Assembly (NCBI GenBank): GCA_013398055.1
Contig: VZRS01014193.1
Location: 157,975-221,974, forward strand
Length of the DNA stretch: 64,000 nucleotides
DNA from: Ifrita kowaldi
Lineage: Eukaryota; Chordata; Aves; Passeriformes; Cinclosomatidae
Direction: 5' to 3'
Shown: in pieces, positions 1-11,703 of the stretch
Position numbering within the stretch: the stretch's first letter is position 1
Layout: each line of letters opens with the position of its first letter
The notes under the pieces: model-generated
What the model was told of the DNA's origin: nothing
Seen by the model: only the letters and a program-made list of their open reading frames with translations
The model's database searches: none
Made by a program: the position numbers and the translations under genes

Positions 1-430
1 GTTTGGAGAAATGTGAGCTTTGAGCTTATTTAGAGAAACATATTTGGGTATAAGAGGTGTTCATTGACATGAACCGTTTTTGTCTTGATATAGTATTTAG
101 TTTAAACAAAGACTAAATTAATTGAGAGAAGGATTGTAAAAGTCTGCTTTTCTCTCCTGTTTACAAGTGGTACACTGATTTAAAAAGGAGAAAAGACTTA
201 ATACAAAATAAAGTGGGTTTCTAACTGAGCCTGAATTTCCTCAACTCTAGTTTGCTTCATTGTGTCTGGATTTGTGCTAGAAAGTACTGTACTGCATTTT
301 ATAATTTTGTGGATACTACCTACTGTATAGGTGCTACAAAGGCAGTAAGATCTGTTAGCTCTGATTATGTGTTTGGATTTTGTCCCCCCTGTGCTGAAAT
401 CTAATGAAATTGCCTCTGTGTTCTTGCCAG
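1..430 (+). other. PPP4R1: PPP4R1 intron (partial)
   Basis: AT-rich intronic sequence upstream of the penultimate PPP4R1 coding exon. It ends in a pyrimidine-rich stretch and the acceptor TTGCCAG. No exon, RNA gene or repeat is visible in it. The rest of the gene lies to the left of the window. Confidence 0.8.
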
Positions 431-572
431 ACTATCAGTGAAGATGACTGCCTGCCCATGGACCAGTTTGCTGTGCATCTGTTGCCACACTTACTACACT
501 TGGCATCTGACAAGGTTCCAAATGTTCGAGTCCTGCTCGCAAAAACATTGAAGCAAACGCTTTTAGAGAAAG
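431..572 (+). CDS. PPP4R1: PPP4R1 penultimate coding exon
   Basis: This exon encodes 47 residues plus one base of a split codon, starting TISEDDCLPMDQF and ending LLAKTLKQTLLEK. The match to the C-terminal part of protein phosphatase 4 regulatory subunit 1 is recognised from memory of the family. PPP4R1 is a HEAT/armadillo-repeat protein that binds the PP4 catalytic subunit and directs it to substrates; the helical pattern here (HLLPHLLHLASDK, then VPNVRVLLAKTLK) looks like a HEAT repeat. The 5' boundary follows TTGCCAG and the 3' boundary is AAAG followed by GTTAGT. Phase is 0 at entry and 1 at exit, which joins in frame to the last exon at 2217. The upstream exons are outside the window. 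Confidence 0.93.
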
Positions 573-2216
573 GTTAGTGGCAGAAGGAGTTGCCATGGGC
601 TGACTGCAGGGGGTTTTTTGTCCCTCAGTTTTCCTAAATTCAGCTGGGAAAGAAGAAACAACATCAGATGTGGGCTGCTGCTTTTACAGTCTCCTCGGTG
701 TGAGATATTACCTTGGCTGACATAAAGCCATTACCTCTCTTGTGGTATCCGACCTGCTGTTGTGTGATGCTGAGGAAATGAGTTCTTGCTCATATGCCAG
801 CCTGTTCTTTTGGTGTCATTTTCCATGAGTGAGCTGCTTTGTAGAGGTGTCATTGGAAGGCACAAGTGAGCAACTAGCAACTGTGAAGTTGTTGAAAAGT
901 GCCCTTTATTTAGTTAAAAAAAATCTGTTGATGTTCTGTGTAATAAGAGTAAGAAAGAAAAAAGTATGCAAATACAAACCACCATTTGTTTTCTCACTGG
1001 GGGAGAAGAGATTGCTGTTGTTTGGGGTTTATATTTTGTGGTAGCAGTGGGAAGAAAGTTTCTCTGGATTCTCTTTAGGGAAATAAGACATGCAACTCTC
1101 ACATTGCAGACTGCTGAGGAAAGCATCGCTGGTGCATCACAGGTGCCAGAGGAGTCAGCAGTGCTCAGAGTCCAAAGCACTGTAGAGGAAAACAGCATTA
1201 GAAGTATTAGGCTATTTTGTAAAACAGCAGAGTGTCCACACTTGGAATACTTCATCCATTTCTGGTCAGTTCCACTCTCAACACCATACACTGGCTTGAG
1301 GAGTGCTGTAGAGAAGTGCAAAATGTCCCAAATGCTGGACAACACCAGGGGTGTCAACACAGTGAGCACTGGGTGCTGTCTTGTGCATGCTGACTCTGAG
1401 GAAGCATATGGAGACAGTTGAGATGGATGAGCTGATGGGCAGTGATTTATCCTCTGTTAACTGTGCCAGGGATGTCACTGTTCTTCCTGATCTCATGTGG
1501 CATTGGTGTTTTTGTGTCCCCCACGTGGATGGCGCACCTCCATTCTGCACTGCCAGTATGTAAGCTCCTGGCACAGGCAGTCCCTGCCTCAGAGGTGTTC
1601 TGTGTATGATTAGGGAGGGTGGATAGATTGGGAAAGGCTGATTTAAAAAATCAGTTCAGGAGTTTTTAAACCTCAGATCTCAACTAATCTTTCTGTGAGC
1701 CATTTGTAGTTACACTGCTTTTATGCACCTTGTGTTCCATAGTTCATCAAAACTGTTGAATGTTGGAACTTCTTTCACTCTTGTTTCGTGTTATCTTAGC
1801 TCTATCATTTGGTAACTATGTGGCAAGGCTGGCAGGGAAATGGAGTGGCATGGCCATGGGTCGATGGTATCTTTCCTCTGTCACAAATACAAGCACTCTC
1901 ATCTGGAGTCACTTTCAGGCTTTTCCTTCCTCTTTGGCCATGGAATTTGTCACCCTTTTATACTGAAGGGCTGTAGAAATCCTATACTTGAACAGCATCT
2001 TTAGAGCAACTCTGCTCTGAAACATGGAGTGATGTTTTTTTAAGGTGAATTCATAGATATATTTGGAAGCGTCCTGTGTGCCTGCTCAGATATTCCAGTT
2101 GGACTGTACATGTGCACTGTCCTCTGAAATTTTGCATCTCACAGGGTATGCTGAGGTTGGCATTGAAGTATCTGCTATCCTTTCCTCCCATAAGTTTTGT
2201 GCATTTTCTCTTACAG
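573..2216 (+). other. PPP4R1: PPP4R1 last intron
   Basis: This intron of 1,644 bp runs from a GTTAGT donor to a TTTTCTCTTACAG acceptor. It has several open frames of up to 151 codons on both strands, but none resembles a known protein or has splice or start context. A degraded CR1-like stretch lies near 1150-1420. I see nothing else. Confidence 0.85.
1150..1420 (+). repeat. possible ancient CR1 LINE fragment
   Basis: The stretch around 1229-1275 (CCACACTTGGAATACTT, then CATTTCTGGTCAG) resembles the CR1 3' region, where the consensus reads roughly as a 'cacctggaatactgtgtccagttctgg' phrase. It is followed by a 'gctgtagagaagtgcaaaa'-like phrase. Divergence is high and the ends are not defined. 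This is a similarity judged by eye; RepeatMasker with an avian library would decide it. Confidence 0.4.
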
Positions 2217-2380
2217 AGTATTTCCTGAATTCTGCCAACTCTCACCAAGAAGCTGTGGAACAAACAATTATGGCTCTTCAAATGGATGGTGACAGTGATG
2301 TCAAGTACTTCGCGAGCATCCACCCTGCCAGTACCAAAATTGCAGATGATGCCATGAGCACTGCTTCATCAACTTACTAA
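2217..2380 (+). CDS. PPP4R1: PPP4R1 last coding exon, C-terminus and stop
   Basis: The split codon G|AG opens the sequence EYFLNSANSHQEAVEQ and the frame ends in DAMSTASSTY followed by TAA at 2378-2380. The ending with 'ALQMDGDSDVKYFASIHP' and the terminal STASSTY is the highly conserved C-terminus of vertebrate PPP4R1. The acceptor is CTCTTACAG at 2208-2216. Together with the exon at 431-572 the window encodes the last 101 residues of a protein that is about 950 residues long in mammals. No frameshift or premature stop is seen. The last exon continues into the 3' UTR. Confidence 0.95.
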
Positions 2381-3260
2381 GTTCTGAATGTTGCTATAAT
2401 TAAAAAAAAAAATTAAACAAACTATCCTCAAATGCTTCTAAAATGGTTGATTTAGAACAACCTCTTTGGAAGGAGGGATTTCTTGCCAGATTTAACAGGT
2501 GGATGTTATCTAAACCTGATAACCAGGGATTTTAAGTCAAGGAAAAGTAAACATACCTGTGTCAGCTTGACTTTAGAAAAACACTGCTCAGAGGATTATT
2601 TTTGCCACCGAAGCCTTAAATCTTCTGTCTTCCTGAACAAATGAAACTTGAATTGGCAGATCATTTTCATTGCAGAAAGGATGTGGTGATTTCCAGAGAC
2701 CTGCATTGTTTCTCCTGAGGAGTTAACTTAGCAAGTATTTTCTGTAGCAGCTGATAGGCGGAATGGCCAAGAGGAGAGTTTGTACCGGGACTGAGACCTC
2801 CAGTATTAGTGCTCAAGTTTTTGTCAGTCAAGGACTTGATTTGTGTGCAGCTGGGCACACCCCTAAGTGGGAATAGCTTTGATGTTTGTAAATGGGGAAA
2901 AGTAGAAATTTGGATTTCTTTGAAGGGCTCAGTGCTAACACTAAACTAGAACCTGATTTTAATCCTTAAATGCAGCATATTGCTGTACCCATTAGCAGAA
3001 AACTTTGCTGAGTACCTGTGTCCTAATTATTTTCATGCTGGTCATGACCTAAAGGAAATTTATTAGCACATGTACTTTAAGTCAGGTATTTTTAACTTGA
3101 TCATGATCAGCTCTGAAGGTGCAACTTTTTTCTTCGTATACTGTACATATCTGTGAGCCTCCTTGGAGTGCTGCAGTCTTTAATCATGTTGTTTAAAAGC
3201 TGTTGTGATACAAGTTGTTCTCTACTTGTCCAAATAAAATTTATTAATAAGATTGAAAGA
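2381..3260 (+). other. PPP4R1: PPP4R1 3' UTR
   Basis: Sequence from the stop codon to the poly(A) signal at 3233-3238, giving a 3' UTR of about 870 bases. It is AT-rich, with an A-run at 2401-2411. The cleavage site is inferred to lie 15-25 bases after the signal, just before the GT/T-rich stretch at 3263-3290. Confidence 0.75.
3233..3238 (+). terminator. PPP4R1: PPP4R1 poly(A) signal AATAAA
   Basis: A canonical AATAAA sits about 850 bases downstream of the PPP4R1 stop. A U/GU-rich segment (TCTTGTGACCTTTTTG) lies 25-40 bases further on, as expected of a cleavage region. Confidence 0.75.
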
Positions 3261-4004
3261 AATCTTGTGACCTTTTTGAGACATTAAAAAAATAAGTTTG
3301 AAATTAAAGTGGACTTTTTCTTTCAATTCTCTACGCTTTGGTGGCTTTTTCAGGGGCAGTGGGTTTGCTTAATGATTGTAAAGAATTCTGCATTTTGAGA
3401 TGGAATATGTTACAGCACAGATGTACTTTGACCATGTTGTTGAGGTTTTGCTGGATTCTTCCACGTGGCCCTTTTGCTTGGGAATCTGTTACTCCAGCAA
3501 ATGTGAAATGGCATCTTGGCTGGAAGTAAGCCTGAATATCTGCCTCAGTCAGATTTACAGAAGACTGTGAGTTCAAACTGCCTTTAACCTGCCTGCAGTC
3601 CGTTGGCTGCTTTCCTTTCCTCTCATGTAAAATTCCTGATCCAGTATCTCCTTCTGTGTCTTCCAGGGACAACTTCCTTAAATCACCTTTCTTCCAGCCT
3701 GTGGAACCCAAAGTGTGTGAAGCTTCTTTTCCTTGAGGAAGCAGAAATGGCTGTGGTAGCTTATCTTTGATGTATTTTAGCAAAACATTTTCACTTATCA
3801 GTCAGGTACCTGATGCTGTAGCAGTTGAGCCTTCGGCAGATATTTTTTTTCACCTCCTGTTTTTGAGGAAAATAGATTATTCTGCACTTTCTTCCCTTGT
3901 AAACAGAAAGTTGCTATTTACTCCCCAGAGCCTGCTTTTGTACTCCTTAGCACGGCCATGGAGGTGGTTAAGATACAGAGTCATCTCTCTCTGCCTTGAA
4001 GTGT

Positions 4005-4205
4005 GGTGGTTTTGGGGTTTTTTGGGGTAGGTTGGATTTTTTAAATTGCAGGGTTTTTTTCTTTTAGGCTTGAGGGGTTTTGTGGGATTGATTGATTTAT
4101 TTATGACTTTTTGTAGGTGTGTGTTTTCCATCTGCTTTTTTTGGTGTGGATTTTTTATATATACATATTTATGTATGTATTTTTTGTTATATATTTTTCC
4201 ATGCA
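4005..4205. repeat. T/G-rich low-complexity tract
   Basis: Runs of T and G (TTTTGGGGTTTTTTGGGG-like) merge into a T- and TA-rich stretch (TATATATACATATTTATG) near 4156-4200. It is low-complexity DNA with no clear unit; similar T/G or A/C tracts recur at 19345-19400, 46675-46745 and 63690-63760. Confidence 0.7.
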
Positions 4206-7200
4206 TGTCCCTTTTTCTTTTCAAAATTGGCAAAATCCCTGGAGGACTAGGCAGGGTGACAGTGCTGTGGATGGCAGCAGGCTGTGTAGAAGCAGGGAGC
4301 GATGCAGCTCTCCCTGCTACCATAAGCAGAGCACCTGAAAGTGACTCATCTTCTCCCAGACCAGATGATTCCCATTTTAGCAATATGCAGTGAAGTCCAG
4401 TTGATTTTTGCATTTTGTTCAGAGAACAGAAACGCCTTCCATCTGTTTTTTGCCTGGGTGGAATGACAGTTGAATTGTGGTTGGAGCATGTATGCAGTTC
4501 CTGATGTGAACAGAACCAGCTCTCTGTTGAGACCAGAGGATGCTTCAGGTCATCCTCTTGACTCTGAATGGAGCACAGTATTCACTGGAGGAGTATTGGG
4601 ACTTAAATCCCAGTGTTTGGAGTCTGGAATTAACATGGCCCAATCTAATTCCATCACTGTATTCATGTACTCTTCCACCAGTCCAGTGAAATGAAGGATT
4701 ATATCTGATCCCTTTAGGTATTTTCTAGTTATTTAAAGGTAAAACACGTCTATGTTGAAAAATGAGACAGAACGTCTGGATGCTCTATTTATGCAGTAGT
4801 GGTGCAGGCCTAGGAATCTGAGGGAGAGTTTGAGGTTTTTCCTAAGGAAGACTTGAGTGTTTTGAGTTTCAGAGTGCCTGAATTCCCCTGACATGTAACA
4901 ATTAAAGATCCTCTTCAGTGAAGAGGAGAAATGGCTTTCTCCTTTTTCCTCCACCCAGTGTGTCATGGATCCATCCCCTTCTTTTCTGCTTCATTTAATC
5001 ATTCCCAAGAAGCGGAGGGGAAGGAAAGACTTGCTTTACTCTCAGCATTTCCCAAGAGCATTTGATCTACAGCCTGAGGGATGTGGACTCCGTTGGTGAA
5101 CTCTGGTGGGGGATTTTCTCATGCCAGCCGTGTTAGCAGTGTCAATAATTCAGTCTTCATTGTGTCCCTAAGGATATGGGCTTTGGGGAAACGTGCATCT
5201 TTCTGAGTGGTGCTAAAGGGAGCTGTTTCTGCTGTGGGGCAGTGTCTGGGGATGCTGCCAGAGATCCTGCTGAATTACCTCCTGTGTGCCTTGCCTGAGG
5301 AAAAATTTGAGCTCTGTAACTCAGTTCATTTCTCTTTTGGCAGGATTTCCTGAGCAGAAAGGGAGGTGGCTCCTGAATTGGCATCTGTTGGTTCATGGTT
5401 TTCAAAAGCTGTATCACCAGTCTACCTCCACTTTCTTGGCAGAATTACCAGATCGGTTCTTCGCAGGCAATTTTCATTGTTTTCCATTTAATCTTTCGGC
5501 TCACTCATCTTGCACCTTCTTCATAAGAATTCTTCACAGGAAATCCCTTTTATTCCCATGTCCTGGTTGCAGCACTGCCTTACTCTCACTTGCTGTTTTC
5601 CACAGCAGGTTCTCTCCCTTCAGTTGTTCCTCCCCAGGGACCCATCAGGATTTGGTAGGGCTGTTTCCTTGCCACCCTTTCCTGCAGATTTCATGCCAAT
5701 AAAACTGGCAAATGTCTGGAACCCTGTAGAGGGGGGTTTGTTTGTTACTAAGACATGAGCAAGGCTTGGAAACTTTTTTTTTACTGCACTGAATGTCCCA
5801 GATGGCTGCTGCACAAGTTCCTGGCCCCGTGGGTTCATTAGGACAGCAGAACAGCAGGGTACTTGTTAGAGCCTTGTTAGTGCTCAGCCCCTTGTCCCTG
5901 CACTGCCGGAGGTCAGGCTGCAGAGGTGGCTGATTGGAACTGGTGGTGGAGGGGCAGGGGGCAAAGTCTGTCCCATGGCTCAGGCACTCTGATCAAGTTC
6001 CCTCCTGCTGGCAAAGTCTCCTGTTGGTCCCTTGTCCTTTGCTGGGGAAGCTGGTGTGCAGCTCTTGTTTTCTGACCTGGTTTCAGCCCAGGGACCCCTC
6101 TGCTGTGTAGGATGGGAAGAGGAGTCTGAGCAGGCACGTAGGCAAAAGCTGGTTCTGTATTCCACTTACTCTCTCCTCCCTGATGCTGTTGGGAAAGGCT
6201 TGTCTCCCTGTGTCTGCCAGCATGGAAAGGATATTTAAAGTGATTAATCATTTCTTTATGTGCAGAGTTACAACGTACTGATAGACTGCCTTAAAATATG
6301 AAAGCATGACAGAAAAGCTCATTTAAAATGTGCATCATCTTCTCCCCCTGCCCGCATGCCTTCAGATTCTGCCTGTTAGTTTTAATTAACATTTTGTTTA
6401 GATTGGAAAAATAAATAAAGAGCCCAAGTTACTGGGATTATTTCAGGGTTCAGCTGCTGTTGAGGTTGGACCTACATCTAGCTGATTAAAATACCCTGTC
6501 ACTTAGCAGAGATAAATAACCAAATGTTTAAACATCTTACAGATCTCTGATCGTTGTCTGCTTGAAATTCCGTGACCCATTTTTGCAGAGGTGTAGTAAT
6601 GTCTCTGCGTGGGAAATGCTTTAAGGGGATTACCTGTAGGTGCTTTGGGATCGTGACTGTGACAAGTGAAGGTACTGAGCACACTTCCCTGCATGTTTTT
6701 TAACAAGGCTGAGAGGAGGAGAGATGCACTCTTTGAACATCAAAAGGAATTTCAATTATTTTTTGGTTCATCCAGGTTTGCCATGTAAGAAAAATCCAAA
6801 TAAGCTCAGTTTGACTAAGGTGCCAACAAAGGCACAAACGGGAGCCAGGCCATTTCTCTTTTACTGATCATTGATCTTACAGTTTCTTCTTCTGGCCTCT
6901 TGACTGAGGGGTTTTGGGTTATTTTTTAGTTTTTTCCAGTCACCTTCTGGATCTTTGTGCCTGACATTGTTTCCTACAGGCAGTGCTGTGAGCAGAAATG
7001 TCCTACCCCCATCTTCCTCAAGGCCCTGCACCAGGATAACACCCAGCAGTGGCTCTCAGTGGTGGGAGTGTGCAGCAACAGGAGCTCATCAGGCAAATCT
7101 CCTGTGTCTCAGCAAGGCCTGTTCCTTGGTGCAGAAACTTGGGATGCAGTGTTCCCGTCTCTCAAATCAAAATGCTTGGATTGCAGACTTCCACGGTGAT

Positions 7201-7229
7201 CTGCTGAGCTGTAGATGAACAAGGTTAAG

Positions 7230-7790
7230 CCATGCTCAAGGCTCCCTTCCCCCTCCAAGGGTGGGGTTCAGCTGTGGTTCCTCTCCTGGACCAGGGTGTT
7301 CAGAGACAGAGGGATTTGGGAAGGGGGAGGCCTGTGCTGAGCAGCGCAGGTTGCAGTGGTTGGTCTGCCTCCAGTGGTCTCGCTGCGTCCCTCGTGACCC
7401 TACTGAGCACTCTGGCGGTTCGGATGGGGAATTCTTCCAGGGCGTGGGAGTGGGTTTGTCCGGTTAAAATCCTATGTTTGTGCAGTGTAATCCTTTGGCA
7501 GACCCTGCTCACGCTGCTGAGGCAGCAACAGGAGAAACTGCAGAGGAAACGTGGCAGCACGTCCTTTGTGTCAGCAGTGGCAGCGCCGACGCTGAGCCAG
7601 AGGCAGAGTGCCCCGGGAGGGGCCTGGCCTGACAGGTTCTGTGGATATCCACCTCTGAGAGGGCGGGGCAGCAGCCGAGGGCTTGGGCTGAGCTTGTGCC
7701 TGCTCTCCCAGGGACGGGAAGGACCGACAGCTACGCTCTGGCACAGGGCACGGTGCTGTGGCTTTTGCTGTTGGAGTGTTTTAAAGGACA
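7230..7790. other. GC-rich, CpG-containing patch in intergenic DNA
   Basis: This segment is visibly richer in G+C and CpG than its surroundings (for example GCAGCGCCGACGCTGAG near 7580-7600 and GGGCGGGGCAGCAGCCG near 7660). It is not next to a recognised promoter. It could be an orphan CpG island, a lost exon, or simply a GC-rich patch. No conserved reading frame was recognised. Confidence 0.45.
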
Positions 7791-9660
7791 CTATGGAGAA
7801 CTTGTGCGGTTGGATATAAGGCGTGTTTGGTCTGGATGAGGCATTTTTCCCTGTGCAGATGAAGCACTGGGAGTAAGAGCTGCTTGCTGAGGAATGAAAA
7901 CCTTGACAGATGAAGCTTGGTCAGACCTTTTTGGCTGAAGTTCATGTTGATGTTTTAATTGTTATCTGGTTTTTTTTAATTGAAAGAAATTAGCTTTACA
8001 TGGTCAGGTGTCAAATTCTTGGCTTCAGTACACAGATTTTAAAAATTACTACTTGGCTCATTAATCTGAGGGAACACAGATAAAAATGAATCCCCCCAGT
8101 GCTAGTGTAGGAATGGTGGCTAGAGGTGGAAACCTCCTGTACAGCAGTCCTTTATGTCCATGGCGAAGGACAGTGAATTTCTGGAGCCCTGTCTGGTTCC
8201 CTGCACATCAGGGCTTTCACAGTGCCTCACTGCACTGGGCAGGGAACCTTCAACACAGTCACACCAGCCCAGGTGGCTTCTGCTTCAGTTAGAGTGAAGC
8301 TGAGCCAGCATTGGAAACGTGTGTGGACACCACAGAGCCCAGGAAATCTGCAAGGCCTTGGACATGAGCTAATGTTTTTAGACTTGTGGTGGGGATGTGA
8401 TCTGAGAGCAGTCCTGCTCATTGTTTATTTTTTTCCTATCTGTCCCTAAATAGAATAATCTCAGTCCTTTTCAGCTGTTCAGACAATACCAGTTCACTTC
8501 AGGCTGCCATTTTGCAGGGTAAAAAGAGTTACTGGGAGGGAAAAATCCTGCTTGGTATGCCAGATGTCTGAGGCTGTTCCAAGTACAGCTGCAGTATTTC
8601 AATGGGTTTAAAAGCTGTCATGATTTCAGTTAGATGCAAGTTAACCTGCTGCTGGCAAACCCCACGATTGTGTCCTGGCTCACACGGGCACAGGAATCCC
8701 AGTGATTTGTTCATATGGTGCTTCCTGATCCCTTGGCCTTCTGACTGACTGATGTGACCAGATCTGTTCCAGGCCTGTCTTGGAAAGGGCTGTCAAAACA
8801 AACAAGGTGTGTCCTTGTCACTGGTCCCATCACCCTGTGCCACCTCTAGTGGAAATACTCAGACTTTCAAGGAGGAAGCCAGCAGGACAATCACCCTCAC
8901 AAACATTAAGTCCAGAACACTGGAATTAACGTTTTGGGCCTGTTCTTCCCTCTTTTCAGTAAATGTAAATCAGTCTGGTATTTTGTCCAAAGGGTTTGAC
9001 AGAGATTCTGCTGCTGCACTTGGCACACAGAGGCTCTGAGGTGTTGGAAAGAGGCTTATTTTAAGTGAGCTGAAACAATGCTTTGATTTAGATAACCTGC
9101 TCCTTCAGGACAGGTATGTGCTTCATGCAGGTGGCCAGGCTGCTCAGATTTTGTTCTGTGGCCCTGAGGATTGGTAAGGCAGTTTATAATGTGATCTGTC
9201 TGCACAGCACTCAGATTATTGTGCTGTTAACTACTTTCCAATTTATTTGAAATTAGGTTTGGCTTTTTTTGGCTAATGATTCACAACTGCCACATGCAGG
9301 CTTTCAAATGGCTGCTGCTCTGTGGCTTTTTCACTGCAGGTGTTGGGGTGAGGAAGCTGCTCCCGTGCTTGGGGCAGTCACGCCCCTCTGAGGAAGAAGA
9401 GCAGGTGCCCTGCTCCAGCCCCACCTGGCTGGGCAGGGCTGAGGCACAGAACAATTCAAAGAACCATCTCTCAGGTGGTTTGACACCAAGTTTCTGGTTC
9501 AGGAGCTGAGCTGCTGCAGGGGCAGCAGTTCCACCTCCATTTCAGGCCTCAGGGGTGATGCACTTCCAGTAATTTGTCATAGAAACTACTCAGCTGCAGG
9601 CACCCCCCCCCAAGAAGAGTAACTGATTTGCATTATGAAGTAGATGAAGGAGAAACTACT

Positions 9661-11202
9661 TTCAAATGGCTGTTGAATTTATTTGCTTGATAAATACAAT
9701 CCTAACAAAATAAAAGTTAACCAATATTAAGAGATTTGTCTGAAGAACATTAGAAAAATTCATGACAATTCAATAGGAATTAGTGTGAATTAAACAAACA
9801 AAAAGTTTAAATATTGCCAGCAAATATAAAATGTATGTAACGAAGGCAAGGGAGAATGCTTTAGTTTACATTTGTAATCTGATCACATTTTCTGTGTTTA
9901 TAAACTTTTTTCCAAATTTTAAAAAAATACTATGCTGTTTTTTTCTATAACATATCAAAGCATTATTTGTACAAAAATCAAATCATGGCCAATGATTCAC
10001 AACAGTGCAATAGATAAAGAATACAACCACATCCAACAGGTGCTGAAAATAAATATCCAGATTAAAAAATAAGATAGCCTATATGCACTCTGTGGAGTTT
10101 CTGTCTATATATGGATTGAGGGGTGAGTCTCATGAGAGTATCCAAAACATTAAAGGGCCCTTAAATGCCAGTGTGGCTGGAGGATTTTGAAGGGTAGAAG
10201 CATTAAAAACAGCCAACCCAAAACCAAGTCCCAGGCAGTGGCAGTTGGTTTGTCAAACACCAACAAAAAAGAGGCTATTGCTGAACCCCTGGTGCCTCCC
10301 CTCGGCGTCGTTCTTCGGGCTCATTTGGAATCACAAGTGACTGGCATTGGTGCAGGGGGAAATGCTGTATTGCTTGGTGAGGCAGATACATCCTAAGGAC
10401 ATAACCATTCCCATCCCTGCCTACAAGCAGTGGCTTTCTCCAAGAGATGGAAACATTTAAAATGGATGCAGACAAAGCTCTTGGCTACATGGCAGCAGTG
10501 TGAACAGGGCCTGTCTCAAACAGGTGTGATGAGGGTGGTTAATGATGAGTCAATGGGTTACCTACACTGCTAAAGGACGTGGACATTTCCATCATATGGG
10601 GACATAAATAACATCTCTCAAGTTTTTACACTTAGTACATCTCAGAACAGAAATGAAGCTTAAGGGCATGTTAGGTAAACACGATACCCCCCAGTCTCCC
10701 ACATTTCAGCCAACCCAGAATAAATTTAAAGCTCCCTTGTATATAATCTGCATCAGAAAGGTATCAAAGGCACAAGCAAGAAGTGACTAGGTTAATAAGC
10801 AGAAATAATGGTGAATGAGGATGAACAGATCCACAAGGCAAATCATTAGTAAGTGTGGGTGGGGTTTGTTTGTTTACTGAAAATGAGATATTCCAATTCT
10901 GCTCCAGTGAATGTAAATAATGATTTTGGTTTGAAATAAAACTGTTACTGAATTATTTTAAATCACCTGAAGAAAATCAGTCTTGAAATAATCTGAAAGT
11001 CACTGGAAAACTCTTCTGGCCTCTCCAAACTCACCTGAGTCTGATGAGTAGAAGCCACAAGTATTAGAGACAAAAGTCTCCAGGGCTTAAAAGAAAAGTT
11101 TCTTTACAGAATGTACACAGCCACCAATAATTTGTGCAGTTTGACTCAAATTACAGTAATTTGCACAGTTCGGTTGATTTTATGCATAGCCAAGGAGCCA
11201 GA
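9661..11202 (-). other. RALBP1: RALBP1 3' UTR
   Basis: About 1.54 kb downstream (leftward) of the RALBP1 stop. It is AT-rich, has no coding potential, and ends at a minus-strand AATAAA at 9678-9683. The length is comparable with mammalian RALBP1 transcripts as I recall them. The left end is inferred from the signal alone; other weaker signals could be used. Confidence 0.65.
9678..9683 (-). terminator. RALBP1: RALBP1 candidate poly(A) signal
   Basis: TTTATT on the + strand reads AATAAA on the minus strand, about 1.52 kb from the stop codon. It is the most distal canonical signal before the repeat-poor intergenic DNA. RNA 3'-end data would be needed to fix the cleavage site. Confidence 0.55.
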
Positions 11203-11466
11203 TCAAATTGGAGTTTCTTTCCTGTCTTTGCTTGGTGATGGCTTGACTTGCTGCTCCTTGCTTGCTTTTGGCTGCTCTTTGGCTGCTTTTGTCTCCAGGA
11301 CAGTGTCTCTCTGCTGCTGAGAAACGCCCCCGCGCTTTTCCGGCTCCTCTTCCTCCTGCCCCTGCTGCTCGGATTTCGCGCGCTGCAGCAGGCGGAGCTG
11401 CACCCGCAGCTCGATGATGGCCTCGCGCTCCTCGTGAATCGCTTGGTTCAGGTGATTGTTCTTGAT
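11203..11466 (-). CDS. RALBP1: RALBP1 last coding exon, residues 568-654 and stop
   Basis: Translation starts IKNNHLNQAIHEEREAIIEL and ends SPSKDRKETPI followed by TGA at 11205-11203. It holds the end of a coiled coil (heptad-like HLNQAIHEEREAIIELRVQLRLLQ), then an acidic and basic tail (GQEEEEPEKRGG, then a Lys/Pro-rich segment). This C-terminal part of RALBP1 is the region that binds the REPS1/POB1 endocytic adaptors in mammals (family knowledge). The acceptor is CCTAAAAG at the right edge; phase is 0. The tail after the coiled coil is the fastest-changing part of the family, so small length differences from mammals are expected. Confidence 0.93.
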   Translation of the reverse strand: MKNNHLNQAIHEEREAIIELRVQLRLLQRAKSEQQGQEEEEPEKRGGVSQQQRDTVLETKAAKEQPKASKEQQVKPSPSKDRKETPI

Positions 11467-11703
11467 CTTTTAGGGAGGGGAAACAAATGTCAGGGCTCCC
11501 TCTGACACAGCAGTGCTGTAGCTTGGGGGTGTTTAGCACTGCTGGCCCAGACAGCAACAGGGAGTTGCACACAGCAGTGATTTAAAACCAGAGTGTGTGG
11601 GTCACAAGCCTGGGCAACACCGATGCACACAACCAGTTTGCACCTGTGCAATCAAGTAGCCACCACGGGAGAGAACCAGTGAATGCTAAGAACCAAATCT
11701 TAC

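Larger units (their letters stand above)
3261..9660. other. tail-to-tail intergenic region PPP4R1 / RALBP1
   Basis: About 6.4 kb between two convergent 3' ends. I found no exon with conserved coding sequence, no tRNA- or snoRNA-like gene and no intact transposon. The longest open frames (195 codons at 7232-7819 on +, 163 codons at 7300-7791 on -, 178 codons at 3877-4413 on -) look like chance frames in GC-rich or low-complexity sequence. A T/G-rich tract lies at 4005-4205 and a GC-rich patch at 7230-7790. Confidence 0.7.

Noticed and set aside
966..1421. Open frames of 151 codons on each strand in the PPP4R1 intron
   Set aside because: They lie between a valid donor and acceptor of PPP4R1, overlap a CR1-like relic, and match no known family.
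3877..4413. Minus-strand frame of 178 codons
   Set aside because: It is Lys/Tyr-rich only because the + strand is a T/G-rich low-complexity tract.
7232..7819. Open frame of 195 codons on + (and 163 codons on - at 7300-7791)
   Set aside because: Both frames are open because the segment is GC-rich. Composition is unlike a conserved protein, with no domain pattern, and no splice or promoter signals support it.
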